From Mesorhizobium sp. B2-4-3 (lineage in GTDB: Bacteria; Pseudomonadota; Alphaproteobacteria; Rhizobiales; Rhizobiaceae), in contig NZ_VFVL01000005.1 of NCBI RefSeq assembly GCF_006442815.1, positions 124,001-188,000 on the forward strand: 64,000 nucleotides of DNA, given 5' to 3'. The position numbers were made by a program, and so were the translations under genes. Below are positions 35,531-44,281 of the stretch, piece by piece (position 1 is the stretch's first letter; each line of letters opens with the position of its first letter). The notes below the pieces were generated by a model, which was not told where the DNA came from, ran no database searches, and saw only the letters and a program-made list of their open reading frames with translations.

Positions 35531-36421
35531 TCACCGCTGACAGGTCCGGCAATAGAAGGTCGAGCGGCCGCTTTGCACGATGCGCTCGATGTGGCCGCGG
35601 CAGCCGGGCTTCGGACATGGCTCGCCCTCGCGATCGTAGACTGCGAAGGAATGCTGGAAATAACCGAGCGATCCGTCGGCCTGGACATAGTCGCGCAGCG
35701 AGGAGCCGCCAGCGGCGATCGCGTCGGCGATGACCGAGCGGATCGCCTCGGCAAGGCGCGCGCTTTGCTCTTTCGCCTTCTTGGCCGACCCGGCAATGGT
35801 ACCGGCTTCGCGCAGCGGCGAGAGGCTGGCGCGCCACAAGGCCTCCGCCACATATATATTGCCGAGTCCGGCGATCAGCCGCTGATCGAGCAGTGCTGCC
35901 TTGAGCGGCGATCTGCGATCCTTCAGCAGCGAGGCGAGCAGGGGGCCGTCGAGCGCGTTGCCGGTCGGCTCGATGCCGAGCCCGGCCAGCATCGGATGCG
36001 TGTCCGGCGCTCCTTCGGCAAACAGCATGAAGCCGAAGCGCCGCGGGTCGTTGAAGACGACGCGGGAGCGCTCGTGCTTCGGCGAGACGACGTCGAACAC
36101 GACATGGTCGTGCGCGGCGCTTTTCGAGCGCTCGTGATGGAAGGTGCCGGGGATGTCGCTGCCCGCGGCGGCTTCGACGCGGAACGATCCCGACATGCCG
36201 AGATGACAGATCAGAACCAGGCCGTTCTCGATATGCATCGTCAGGTATTTGGCGCGCCGGCCAAGCGCCGTCACGGTCTTGCCGGTAAGCCGCTCCGAAA
36301 AGCGCTCGGGAAAAGGAAAGCGAAGGTCGGGCCTGCGCGCCTCGACCTTGACGAGCCGCGCCCCTTCCAAGACCGGCTGCAGCCCGCGCCGGACGGTTTC
36401 GACTTCGGGCAGCTCAGGCAT
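35531..36421 (-). CDS. mutM: Formamidopyrimidine-DNA glycosylase
   Basis: Base-excision repair enzyme for 8-oxoguanine. 296 residues starting [20 protein letters not shown], so the catalytic Pro2 and Glu3 are in place. [14 protein letters not shown] (helix-two-turn-helix) and a C-terminal zinc finger CPKPGC...FYCRTCQR are present. Its first 8 bases overlap the end of deoB; translation may be coupled. Confidence 0.96.
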   Translation of the reverse strand: MPELPEVETVRRGLQPVLEGARLVKVEARRPDLRFPFPERFSERLTGKTVTALGRRAKYLTMHIENGLVLICHLGMSGSFRVEAAAGSDIPGTFHHERSKSAAHDHVVFDVVSPKHERSRVVFNDPRRFGFMLFAEGAPDTHPMLAGLGIEPTGNALDGPLLASLLKDRRSPLKAALLDQRLIAGLGNIYVAEALWRASLSPLREAGTIAGSAKKAKEQSARLAEAIRSVIADAIAAGGSSLRDYVQADGSLGYFQHSFAVYDREGEPCPKPGCRGHIERIVQSGRSTFYCRTCQR

Positions 36422-37652
36422 GGCCGCCTATCGTTGCAAGGAAGGATGTTCCGTGGCGACCGGCGGCCAGGCCGAGGTGGTCCGCGACGGTTTCGCCGAT
36501 ATCGGCGAAGGTCGGCCTGAGCCCGATGTCGCCGCCCGTCAGCCCCGGCCCCGTGCCGATCACCGGAACGCGTTCGCGCGTATGGTCGGTGCCGCGCCAG
36601 GTCGGATCGTTGCCATGGTCGGCGGTGAGGATCAGGAGATCGCCCGGCCCGACGCGCGACAGCGCCTCCGGCAGCCGTCGGTCGAACGCCTCGAGCGCGC
36701 CGGCATAGCCGGCGACGTCGCGGCGGTGACCGAACTCGGTGTCGAAATCGACGAAATTCGCAAAGACCAGGTCGCCGTCGCCGGCGTCGTCCATCGCGCC
36801 GAGCGCCTTGTCGAACATCGCCATGTTGCCGCCGGCCTTGCGCACTTCCGAAATGCCGCGATGAGCGAAGATGTCGCCGATTTTGCCGATGGCGATGACC
36901 TTGCTGCCGCGCCCGGTCAGCCGGTCGAGCAGGGTCGGCTCCGGCGGCGGCACCGCATAGTCGCGGCGGTTGTGGGTGCGCTGGAAGGTGACGGGCGTCT
37001 CGCCCACGAAAGGTCGCGCGATCACGCGTCCGATCTTGAGCGGATCGACCAGCCGACGCACCGTGAGGCAAAGCTCATAAAGCCGCTCCAGGCCGAAATG
37101 CGTTTCATGCGCGGCGATCTGCAGCACGGAATCGACCGACGTGTAGCAGATCGGCTTGCCGGTGCGGATATGCTCTTCGCCGAGCCGTTCGATGATCTCG
37201 GTTCCGGGCGCATGGCAATTGCCGAGGATTCCCGGCACCTTGCCTTCGCGGATGATCGCTTCGGTCAGTTCGGCCGGAAAGGCAGGCACGGTGTCGGGGA
37301 AATAGCCCCAGTCGAAGCGCACCGGCAGGCCGGCGATTTCCCAGTGGCCGGAGGGCGTATCCTTGCCGCTCGACACTTCCTGCGCGGCCCCGTGGAAGGA
37401 CGAGGCAAGCAACGGCGTATCGACCTCGAACGTGAGCCCCGTCGCCGTCTGTGCCGCCCGGCCAAGACCGAGCGACATCATGTTGGGCACGGCCAGCGGC
37501 CCGTTGCGCAAACCCTCCCGATCGGCGCGACCATCGGCGCAGGCCTGAAAAATATGTCCGAACGTGTCGGCGCCAGCATCGCCATAGCGTTCGGCGTCAG
37601 CCGCGCCGCCGATGCCGAAAGAATCGAGAACGAACAGGAACGCGCGCGCCAT
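36414..37652 (-). CDS. deoB: Phosphopentomutase
   Basis: Interconverts (deoxy)ribose 1- and 5-phosphate in nucleoside salvage. 412 residues of the alkaline phosphatase superfamily: [20 protein letters not shown] with the metal-binding [16 protein letters not shown] with the phosphorylated Thr region, [14 protein letters not shown] and [19 protein letters not shown] with metal ligands. ATG at 37652; the upstream extension is non-coding. No other deo/cdd gene is present. It overlaps mutM by 8 nt. Confidence 0.95.
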   Translation of the reverse strand: MARAFLFVLDSFGIGGAADAERYGDAGADTFGHIFQACADGRADREGLRNGPLAVPNMMSLGLGRAAQTATGLTFEVDTPLLASSFHGAAQEVSSGKDTPSGHWEIAGLPVRFDWGYFPDTVPAFPAELTEAIIREGKVPGILGNCHAPGTEIIERLGEEHIRTGKPICYTSVDSVLQIAAHETHFGLERLYELCLTVRRLVDPLKIGRVIARPFVGETPVTFQRTHNRRDYAVPPPEPTLLDRLTGRGSKVIAIGKIGDIFAHRGISEVRKAGGNMAMFDKALGAMDDAGDGDLVFANFVDFDTEFGHRRDVAGYAGALEAFDRRLPEALSRVGPGDLLILTADHGNDPTWRGTDHTRERVPVIGTGPGLTGGDIGLRPTFADIGETVADHLGLAAGRHGTSFLATIGGHA

Positions 37653-37784
37653 GGGTATCTTTGTTGTCAGTCCTGGCTGCCAGACATAAGGTTCCCCGGC
37701 GGGGTTGGCAAATCGGAAACCAAACCGCAACGGCTTGGCGCCATAGTTGCGGCGAGGCGCAAGTGCGGCGGGAGCGAAACAGAT

Positions 37785-38720
37785 ATGGCAAGGCGCGGCA
37801 AAACCGCGGCAAGGCAGGCCGTGAAAATGTGCGCGGCTGCTCTCGCGGCGTTCGGCGCTGCCGCCTGGCCGGCACGCGCCGACTGGCGTGACGACATCGG
37901 CACGTTCCGTATCGGCGTCGTCGCCGAACCGGGCGGCGGCAACACCGTCCCCGGGCTCACGCGCCTGACCGACGCCTATGCCAATGCGCTCGGCATGAAG
38001 GTCGAGTTCGTCGTTGCGCGCGACTATGCGGCGCTGATCGAGGCACAGGCGAGCGGACGCGTGCAGTACGCGGTCTATTCGGCTCTCGCCTACGCCACGG
38101 CTTCGGAGCGTTGCGGCTGCGTCGAATCTTTGGTGGCGCCGGTCGATGCCGACGGCGCCGTCGGCATCCGTTCCGTCCTGGTGACGCGCGACGGCAAAGT
38201 GCCGGACCTTGCCGCCATGGCGTCGCACCGGATCGCGATCGCGCCCGACGACAACGTCGGCGGCGCGCTGCTGCCGCTGGCGGCTCTGTCGGCTGAAGGC
38301 GTCAGGATCGCGCGGGATTCGCCCTTCCTGGCGCGCGCCGCTTCGGCCACCGCGGCCGAGACGATGCTGGCCGGCGGCGAAGCGGACGCCCTGTTCGGCT
38401 GGGAGCCGGCCGGCGCCGACGGCCAGCCCGGCCATTCCGACGGCACGGTCGCGCGGCTGGCGGCGGCCGGCATCCCCGAGGCGTCGCTTCGCGTGTCGTG
38501 GACCTCGGGCCTCTTGCGCTACGGCCCGCACGCAGTCCGGAGCGATCTCGACCCTGAGGCAAAGCGCCGGCTGACGGTCTTCCTGACCAATCTCAAGTCA
38601 CAGACGCCCGATGTCTACGACCTGCTGGAGCGGGCGCATTCCGGCGGTTTTACACCGGCCCTGCCGAAGGACTACGCGATGGCTCTGGCCATCGTGCGAC
38701 TGACAGGCGTCAAGGAATAG
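37785..38720 (+). CDS. PhnD/SsuA/transferrin-like substrate-binding protein
   Basis: 311-residue periplasmic binding protein with a signal peptide ([21 protein letters not shown]). The mature part begins [20 protein letters not shown] and has the two-lobed pattern of the phosphonate/phosphate-binding family: [40 protein letters not shown]. No ABC permease or ATPase is adjacent, so its transporter, if any, is elsewhere. Divergent from deoB. An open frame extends far upstream of 37785 but is antisense to deoB and not conserved. Confidence 0.82.
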   Translation: MARRGKTAARQAVKMCAAALAAFGAAAWPARADWRDDIGTFRIGVVAEPGGGNTVPGLTRLTDAYANALGMKVEFVVARDYAALIEAQASGRVQYAVYSALAYATASERCGCVESLVAPVDADGAVGIRSVLVTRDGKVPDLAAMASHRIAIAPDDNVGGALLPLAALSAEGVRIARDSPFLARAASATAAETMLAGGEADALFGWEPAGADGQPGHSDGTVARLAAAGIPEASLRVSWTSGLLRYGPHAVRSDLDPEAKRRLTVFLTNLKSQTPDVYDLLERAHSGGFTPALPKDYAMALAIVRLTGVKE

Positions 38721-38724
38721 CCCG

Positions 38725-39351
38725 TCAGCAGTCGTTGCAAGGAATCTTCGGGCTCCGGCGAGGCCTCAGATAGTAAGTCTCGCTCATCTTGATGTTGCTG
38801 AAGGTGGACAACAATCCAAGCGCCTTCTGATCCTTGTTGTCCTTGTCCCACATGATGACGGGCGTATAGCCAAGGTCGCTTTCCACCCGGATCAGGAAAG
38901 TGTTGCGGATCATCAGCGTCGAGGGGACGGTCGTGATGTCGCCGGGCGCGGCATCGGCGCTATAGGTGTTGCCCACCAGCTTGCGCGACCACACTACCGT
39001 CACTGTCGGCGCCGCGTCGTCCGACATCTGTATTGCGGTGATGATGATCGAGGGAGCCGAGCGGTTATAGGGCAGAAGCGTCGTGCCGCCGATCTTCATT
39101 ATAGCGTCGAGGTTGGCCTTCACGACCGTCTGCTGTTGAGTTACGAGATCGGCCACCATGCTGCCGATGCGGCTGACCTTCTTGCTGGTCTCGATAGCCT
39201 GCGAGGCTTCCATCGTGATGAAATACATGATGAGCAGCACGGGCACGATAAAAGCAAACTCGATCGCCGCGACCCCGCGCCGATCGCGGCCAAACCGCCT
39301 TGCTCGCGCCACGATGGCCGAAATCCCCCAATGTGCCCCCGCACGGTACAT
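38725..39351 (-). CDS. TadE-family pseudopilin
   Basis: 208 residues. N-terminal RFGRDRRGVAAIEFAFIVPV is the TadE/TadF hallmark, a charged stretch before a single hydrophobic helix (VAAIEFAFIVPVLLIMYFIT). The rest is extracytoplasmic, with CNDC at the C-terminus. TadE/TadF are minor pseudopilins processed by the prepilin peptidase and needed for Flp pilus assembly. Start ATG at 39351 with GGAGGACAGG. Downstream of a second TadE-like gene. Confidence 0.85.
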   Translation of the reverse strand: MYRAGAHWGISAIVARARRFGRDRRGVAAIEFAFIVPVLLIMYFITMEASQAIETSKKVSRIGSMVADLVTQQQTVVKANLDAIMKIGGTTLLPYNRSAPSIIITAIQMSDDAAPTVTVVWSRKLVGNTYSADAAPGDITTVPSTLMIRNTFLIRVESDLGYTPVIMWDKDNKDQKALGLLSTFSNIKMSETYYLRPRRSPKIPCNDC

Positions 39352-39392
39352 CCTGTCCTCCAAGCTGCCGCAGTCTCAGCCGTCCACTGGCC

Positions 39393-39986
39393 TCAATTGT
39401 CGTCGAATGGTTCGTTCTGCCAGGTCACGGACGCGAAATGCAGCGTGGTGCCGTCAGTGAAATTCTGCATCTGTTTGGCCAGCAGATCCGTCATCACCGG
39501 CCATTTGTAGAACACCCGCAGCATGTTGATCGATTCGGCCAGCCCGGGCGAAACTGTGAAGGTCTTGTCACCTCCGCCTTGCGTCGGCACGATGTTGTTG
39601 CCGTCTATTCTGAAGCCCGCCGTTGCGGCGTCCGCGAAGCTCGAATATTCGCGCAGATCAACGAACAATCCCGGGCAGTCCTTGGCCACGATGATTTCCA
39701 GGCGACTGCAGATCAGCTGCTTGACGGAGGCTTCGGTGACGTTCGTCTTCTGCAACTGTCCGGTTCGCAACTGGCGGGCGACATCGTCGGTAATGTTGGC
39801 CATCACCTCCTGGCCGGCGAACGAAATGCAGCTCTCGAGGATGGCGAAGACGAGAAGCGCGAACGGGATGGCCAGCAGCGCGAATTCCATCGCCGTGCTG
39901 CCGCGCCTGTCGCTGAAGAAGCCGAGGCGCGATCTGGCGTGCGCCTTGCTGTCCATGCCATTGCCGGATGTGGCATCCTTGCTCAT
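39393..39986 (-). CDS. TadE-family pseudopilin (second)
   Basis: 197 residues with the same layout: RLGFFSDRRGSTAMEFALLA then a hydrophobic helix (MEFALLAIPFALLVFAILES), and a soluble C-terminal part. Start ATG at 39986 with AGGAACG upstream. A perfect CtrA-like box lies about 100 bases upstream. Together with the next gene it forms the minor pseudopilin pair of the Tad locus. Confidence 0.87.
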   Translation of the reverse strand: MSKDATSGNGMDSKAHARSRLGFFSDRRGSTAMEFALLAIPFALLVFAILESCISFAGQEVMANITDDVARQLRTGQLQKTNVTEASVKQLICSRLEIIVAKDCPGLFVDLREYSSFADAATAGFRIDGNNIVPTQGGGDKTFTVSPGLAESINMLRVFYKWPVMTDLLAKQMQNFTDGTTLHFASVTWQNEPFDDN

Positions 39987-40084
39987 TTTGCGTTCCTGCC
40001 GATCCCTTTGCGGTACCGGCGGCAAGGTTAGCGAAAACCCGTTGAGGTCCGGTTTGGATGATCGTTAAATTCGTCGGGCAAGCC

Positions 40085-40099
40085 TTAAGCTGTCTTTAA
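40085..40099. promoter_or_regulatory. CtrA-like binding site (perfect TTAA-N7-TTAA)
   Basis: TTAA, GCTGTCT, TTAA. Exact match to the full CtrA site known from Caulobacter and other alphaproteobacteria. Located between two pilus genes, upstream of the TadE pair. Confidence 0.6.
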
Positions 40100-40125
40100 T
40101 GCCCGTGGGTTCGCGCTCGCAGGGC

Positions 40126-40548
40126 TTAGTGCCCGGCGCTCATTTCGGCTTCGGAAGCCTTCTCGGCCTCGCTCTTGAACGCGCTCTCGCAATAGGGTGT
40201 GCAGGACATGGTCTGGACTTCGGCGCGTCTGTAGATGCGCACCGAGGAGGCGGCTTGTCGCACCACGGTCACCTGTTCATCGATGATCGGGCTGCCGTCC
40301 GAATCGAGCACCACCATATTGGTGACACCGAAGCCCTTGCCGGTGAGAACGATGGTCGAGGCGTCCTGCACGGAGGCGTCGGCGATGGCCGGATTGCCGA
40401 TGACGACCGTGTCGGCCGCGCGTGACAATTTGACGATCTTTGCCTGGTTCATGGTGACTTCTATGCCGGCGCCGGCCCTGGCCGGCATGACCAAGGCGGC
40501 AGTTGCCAGCAGCGCGGCGACTGGAAACAGCGATCTCGACAAAGTCAT
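40126..40548 (-). CDS. Pilus assembly protein N-terminal (CpaC/RcpA-N-like) domain protein
   Basis: 140-residue exported protein. Signal peptide MTLSRSLFPVAALLATAALV...ARA, then a domain matching the N-terminal region of CpaC secretins: VTMNQAKIVKLSRAADTVVI, GNPAIADASVQDASTIVLTG, GFGVTNMVVLDSDG. The tail carries a pair of cysteines (MSCTPYCES). It may bind near the outer-membrane secretin. It reads away from pilA; the 358-base gap between them holds regulatory DNA. Confidence 0.85.
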   Translation of the reverse strand: MTLSRSLFPVAALLATAALVMPARAGAGIEVTMNQAKIVKLSRAADTVVIGNPAIADASVQDASTIVLTGKGFGVTNMVVLDSDGSPIIDEQVTVVRQAASSVRIYRRAEVQTMSCTPYCESAFKSEAEKASEAEMSAGH

Positions 40549-40906
40549 TGAAGCGCTCCCGGCGGGCAGATTCTTCAACGGAACATGAACGAGATTGGTG
40601 AAGCAACGGTTAAGCCGGGCCCGGCATGATCAAGGATCGGCTTGCATGGTGCGGCATGCGTCGATGGCGCTTGCTGTTTTAGGAATATTGCACAAGCGCC
40701 GGTTTCCACCGGTTCCCCGGGGGCGAGGGCTGGCTGGCGATGTTTAGGCCACGGTTAACCACGCAGCGCGTTCGCCACCGGAAAGGAATCGGTAAGGCTG
40801 TTTATTAAGCCGATCGAAACGGCTTCTCCCTAGATTTGCAGCATCCGATCAACCGCAAGAGAAAAGTTGACGGAAGTGCTGTAACACGTGGAGTAGGAGC
40901 TCTCGA
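40549..40906. other. Intergenic control region between the CpaC-N-like gene and pilA
   Basis: 358 bases with no gene. It must hold the divergent promoters of pilA and the CpaC-N-like gene. It contains a near-CtrA site at 40744 and several TTAA motifs (for example GTTTATTAAGCC at 40800-40811). I could not place a sigma-70 promoter with confidence. Confidence 0.6.
40744..40758. promoter_or_regulatory. CtrA-like site upstream of pilA
   Basis: TTAG-N7-TTAA, one mismatch from the CtrA consensus, about 150 bases before the pilA start. In Caulobacter pilA is directly activated by CtrA. Confidence 0.45.
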
Positions 40907-41080
40907 ATGTCTAATCTCATTGCACGCTTCGTGAAGGACGAATCCGGCGCGACCGCCATCGAATATGGTCTGATTGCGGCTCTCATCGCGCTCGCTATCA
41001 TGATGGGCGCTTCCCAGCTCGGCGGCGCGCTGAACGCCAAGTTCTCCGGCATCGCTGGCACGCTTAACGGCCTCAACTAG
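40907..41080 (+). CDS. pilA: Flp/Fap type IVb pilin
   Basis: 57-residue major pilin, too short for routine gene finders. It has a short leader, the Flp motif KDESGATAIEYGLIAALIAL and a hydrophobic helix (YGLIAALIALAIMMGASQLG) ending SGIAGTLNGLN. The prepilin peptidase CpaA would cleave within the GATAIEY region (before A-IEY, leaving the Glu+5 typical of Flp). ATG at 40907 after AGTAGGAGCTCTCGA. First gene of the cpa run, separated from cpaA by a strong hairpin. Confidence 0.95.
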   Translation: MSNLIARFVKDESGATAIEYGLIAALIALAIMMGASQLGGALNAKFSGIAGTLNGLN

Positions 41081-41114
41081 TAACAGGCAGCCGATAGCAC
41101 GCCGTTGACCAAAC

Positions 41115-41140
41115 GAAGGGCCGCCATGGCGGCCCTTCGT
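41115..41140 (+). terminator. Perfect palindrome after pilA
   Basis: A 26-base fully self-complementary stretch with arms CGAAGGGCCGCCA/TGGCGGCCCTTCG. It lies 35 nt after the pilA stop. It lacks a clean T tract and may act as a partial terminator or mRNA stabiliser, letting pilin be made in excess of the assembly proteins. Confidence 0.65.
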
Positions 41141-41206
41141 CGTTGGAACGGCTCTCTGCGGGCATGCGCGATTCGAGCGGCCGCTCTCATCAATCGTTAA
41201 TCCGAT

Positions 41207-41767
41207 ATGCCTAGGCTGACGGCAGATTTCATCGCAGGCATCGCGTCCATGATCGAAGCTGTCATCTTCGTCGTCTTTCCTTTCTGCATGCTTTTTGCGG
41301 CGATCTCGGACACGCTGTCGATGACGATCGCCAATCGCGTGCCCGTGCTTCTGGTGGCGACCTTTGCGCTGATCGCTCCGCTCACCGGCATGGATTGGGC
41401 GACCTATGGCTGGCACTTCGCGGCAGGCGCCCTGGTGCTGGCAGTGACATTCGGTCTTTTTGCCCTCGGCGGGATGGGCGGCGGCGACGCCAAGCTTCTG
41501 GCCGCGACGGCGGTCTGGATGGGCCTCAACATCAACCTGATCGGCTATCTGGTGACGTCGGCTTTCATCGGAGGCCTGCTGACCGTCGCAATCCTCGCTT
41601 ACCGGAAATCGCCGCTCCCCATGTACACCGGCCACAACCGATTTCTGCGCCATTTCGCGGACGAGAGCGTTGGCGTCCCATATGGCATCGCGCTGGGCGC
41701 GGGTGGACTGATCACTTTCCCGGATTCGCCACTGATGGTCTGGGCGCTGGAGCAGCTCACGACATAG
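41207..41767 (+). CDS. cpaA: Prepilin peptidase CpaA (A24 aspartic peptidase)
   Basis: 186-residue polytopic membrane protease that matures Flp pilin and TadE-type pseudopilins. The two catalytic aspartates are in FAAISDTLSMTIANR and GGMGGGDAKLLAATAV (GxGD motif). Five to six hydrophobic segments. The start could be ATG 41207 or the ATG at 41249 (MIEAVIFVVFPFCMLF), which looks closer to the usual N-terminus. Confidence 0.92.
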   Translation: MPRLTADFIAGIASMIEAVIFVVFPFCMLFAAISDTLSMTIANRVPVLLVATFALIAPLTGMDWATYGWHFAAGALVLAVTFGLFALGGMGGGDAKLLAATAVWMGLNINLIGYLVTSAFIGGLLTVAILAYRKSPLPMYTGHNRFLRHFADESVGVPYGIALGAGGLITFPDSPLMVWALEQLTT

Positions 41768-41884
41768 GCCTGCGATATCGATGTCGGCGATCCCGAGGCG
41801 GCCTAGCCGCCTTTTTTGTTAACGGCGGGGCCGTTCCATCCAATTTGAGTAAACCTTAAATTAATCACGATCGTAAGCATTACA

Positions 41885-41899
41885 TTAACCTTGTTTTGA
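41885..41899. promoter_or_regulatory. CtrA-like site upstream of cpaB
   Basis: TTAA-N7-TTGA, one mismatch from the consensus, about 65 bases before the cpaB ATG in an AT-rich stretch. Confidence 0.35.
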
Positions 41900-41963
41900 C
41901 GATTGCAGCTGCAAAGTCCGGCCTGGCGAGGTGGTTTGCCATCAGGCGAAGGGTTTCGGACGA

Positions 41964-42776
41964 ATGCCAGCATCCCGATTGATTATTCTGGGCGTGGCTG
42001 CGGTCGCGGCGGGTGGCGCGGGCTATGTGGCGAAGAACATGGTCGTCGCGCCGCCGCCTCAGGTCGTCGTCGATGGGCCCAAGCAGCCGGCGATCGCATT
42101 GCAGGATGTGCTGGTGCTTTCCGGCGACGTATCGATGGGCAGCCAGCTCGCCAACAACATAAGCTGGGAAGAATGGCCCGCCGATGGCGTCAACGCCAAC
42201 TTCATCACGCGCGCCGCCGAGCCTGACGCGGTCGAAAAGCTCAAGGGCTCGGTCGCCCGCGTAGCCATGTATACCGGCGAGCCGTTGCGGCGCTCCAAGC
42301 TGGTCGGCGAGGGGCAGAGCTTCATGTCGTCGATCCTGCCTTCCGGCACGCGCGCCGTCGCGACCGCGATATCGGCCGACACGTCCGCCGGCGGCTTCAT
42401 CCTGCCCAACGACTTCGTCGACGTCATCATGACCCGCCGCGCCGACACCGGCAATGGCGGCAGCGGCTTCAACACCGAGACGATCCTCAAGAACATCCGC
42501 GTGCTGGCCATCGACCAGACCATCCAGGAAGATGAGGAAGGCAAGAAGACCAGGGTCGGCCAGACCGCGACGCTGGAGCTGACGCCACAGCAGGCCGAGA
42601 TCATCACCGTGGCGCAGCAGATGGCGGACCGCCTGACGCTGGCGCTGCGGCCGATCACCGACATCCATGAAAAGAATACGGACGAAGCCGACTATCTGGT
42701 CAACGGCAATGGCCGGCGCGGAACGGTGCGGCTGATCAAGTCCGGCGAGGTTTCCGAGGTGGGAGCAAGGAAATGA
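41964..42776 (+). CDS. cpaB: Flp pilus assembly protein CpaB (RcpC)
   Basis: 270 residues. An N-terminal membrane anchor (RLIILGVAAVAAGGAGYVA) precedes a SAF/beta-clip domain: VLVLSGDVSMGSQLANNISW, GEPLRRSKLVGEG, and RAVATAISADTSAGGFILPN. It is periplasmic and probably helps the secretin gate. ATG at 41964 (MPASRLIILG). Its end overlaps cpaC (ATGA). Confidence 0.93.
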   Translation: MPASRLIILGVAAVAAGGAGYVAKNMVVAPPPQVVVDGPKQPAIALQDVLVLSGDVSMGSQLANNISWEEWPADGVNANFITRAAEPDAVEKLKGSVARVAMYTGEPLRRSKLVGEGQSFMSSILPSGTRAVATAISADTSAGGFILPNDFVDVIMTRRADTGNGGSGFNTETILKNIRVLAIDQTIQEDEEGKKTRVGQTATLELTPQQAEIITVAQQMADRLTLALRPITDIHEKNTDEADYLVNGNGRRGTVRLIKSGEVSEVGARK

Positions 42777-44281
42777 GGCCAAACGGTAAACTGCTGCCTG
42801 TCCTGGCCGCCGCGGCGATCGGTTCTTTCCTGGTCGGCACCAGCGCCCCGGGACTAGTCGAAGCCAAGGCCGCGAGTGCCGGCGTGTCGGCTTCCGTCGC
42901 CACGCAGCGCGTCAAGCTCGGCCTTAACAAGTCTGTGGTTATCGACCTGCCGAGCGACGCCTACGACATCCTGGTCGCTAATCCGGCGGTTGCCGATGCC
43001 GTGACCCGCACGGCGCGGCGCATCTACCTGTTCGGCAAGGCGGTCGGCGAAACCAACATCTTTGTCTTCGGCCCCAATGGCGAGCAGATCGTCAGCCTGG
43101 ATCTGGCCGTCGAGCGCGACGTCGCCGGGCTGGAAGATTATCTGAAGCGCTTCATTCCCTCCTCGCAGATCAAGGTCGAGTTGCTGAATGACAACGTCGT
43201 CCTGACTGGCATGGTCGACACGCCGCTCGATTCCAAGCGCGCGGTCGACCTGGCGACCATCTTCGTGTCCGGCGGTGAAGCGACGACGGGTCAATATTCG
43301 CAGACCGCCGCCGGCGGCTCGGTCAATGGCGGCGTCGACATCAACAACCCCGACCAGGAGCGCCGGACCTCCAAGATCGTCAACCTCTTGCAGATCATCG
43401 GCGACGATCAGGTGACGCTGAAGGTGACCGTCGCCGAAGTCAGCCGCTCGGTGATGAAGCAGCTCGGCGTCAATATGGTGGGGAACGGGGGCTCCAACGG
43501 CATAACCTTTGGCTCCGCCGTCGACACCTATCCCGGCCTCGGCAAGCCATTGTCCAGCTCAGGCTTCGACTTCAAAAGTTCGTCTCTGCAAGGCACCATC
43601 ACCGCCATGGAACAATCCGGCGTCATGAAGACGCTGGCGGAGCCGACACTGACCGCCGTTTCGGGCGAGAAGGCGACGTTCAAGGTCGGTGGCGAGTACA
43701 ACATGGTGAGTACCGTCTCCAACAACAAATCGACAGACAATCAGACTGGCGAAAGGACATGGACGGCAGACAAGGTCGAATACGGCATCGGGCTGGAGTT
43801 CCAGCCGGTGGTGCTGTCTGCCGGTCGCATCAGCCTCAAGGTAAGGACCGCGGTTTCAGAGCCCACTACCGAAGGTTCGTTCGCGCTGGGCGACACGAAC
43901 ATCATATCGCTGCGCAAACGCTTGGCGGACACCACGGTGGAATTGCCATCCGGCGGCTCGATGATGATCGCCGGCCTCGTCCGCGACGATGTCCGGCAGG
44001 CCGTCGACGGCTTGCCCGGGCTGACAAAAATCCCCGTGCTCGGCACGCTGTTCCGCAGCCGCGATTTCGTGCGCAACGAAAGCGAGCTCGTCATCATCAT
44101 CACGCCCTATCTGACACGGCCGGTGGCGCGCAACGACCTGGCCAAGCCGGATGACAACTTCAATGCGGCGAGCGACGGCGCCGGCATGTTCCTCGGCCGC
44201 GTCAACCGCGTCTACGGCACCATGCAGACCGACCGACCGCCGGGTCGCTACCACGGCGTCGTCGGCTTCATCTACAAATGA
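42773..44281 (+). CDS. cpaC: Flp pilus outer-membrane secretin CpaC (RcpA)
   Basis: 502-residue secretin that forms the outer-membrane pore for the pilus. A signal peptide, the N-terminal pilus domain (LGLNKSVVIDLPSDAYDILV), a BON-like region, then the secretin domain with SVTEV-type VTLKVTVAEVSRSVMKQLGV, SGEKATFKVGGE and the C-terminal PSGGSMMIAGLVRDDVRQAV, VPVLGTLFRSR-type IPVLGTLFRSRDFVRNESEL. Start overlaps the cpaB stop; stop overlaps the cpaD start. Confidence 0.96.
   Translation: MRPNGKLLPVLAAAAIGSFLVGTSAPGLVEAKAASAGVSASVATQRVKLGLNKSVVIDLPSDAYDILVANPAVADAVTRTARRIYLFGKAVGETNIFVFGPNGEQIVSLDLAVERDVAGLEDYLKRFIPSSQIKVELLNDNVVLTGMVDTPLDSKRAVDLATIFVSGGEATTGQYSQTAAGGSVNGGVDINNPDQERRTSKIVNLLQIIGDDQVTLKVTVAEVSRSVMKQLGVNMVGNGGSNGITFGSAVDTYPGLGKPLSSSGFDFKSSSLQGTITAMEQSGVMKTLAEPTLTAVSGEKATFKVGGEYNMVSTVSNNKSTDNQTGERTWTADKVEYGIGLEFQPVVLSAGRISLKVRTAVSEPTTEGSFALGDTNIISLRKRLADTTVELPSGGSMMIAGLVRDDVRQAVDGLPGLTKIPVLGTLFRSRDFVRNESELVIIITPYLTRPVARNDLAKPDDNFNAASDGAGMFLGRVNRVYGTMQTDRPPGRYHGVVGFIYK

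Noticed and set aside
36249..37784. An N-terminal extension of the PhnD-like protein of about 510 residues.
   Set aside because: It lies antisense to mutM and deoB; the signal peptide and binding-protein fold begin at 37785.
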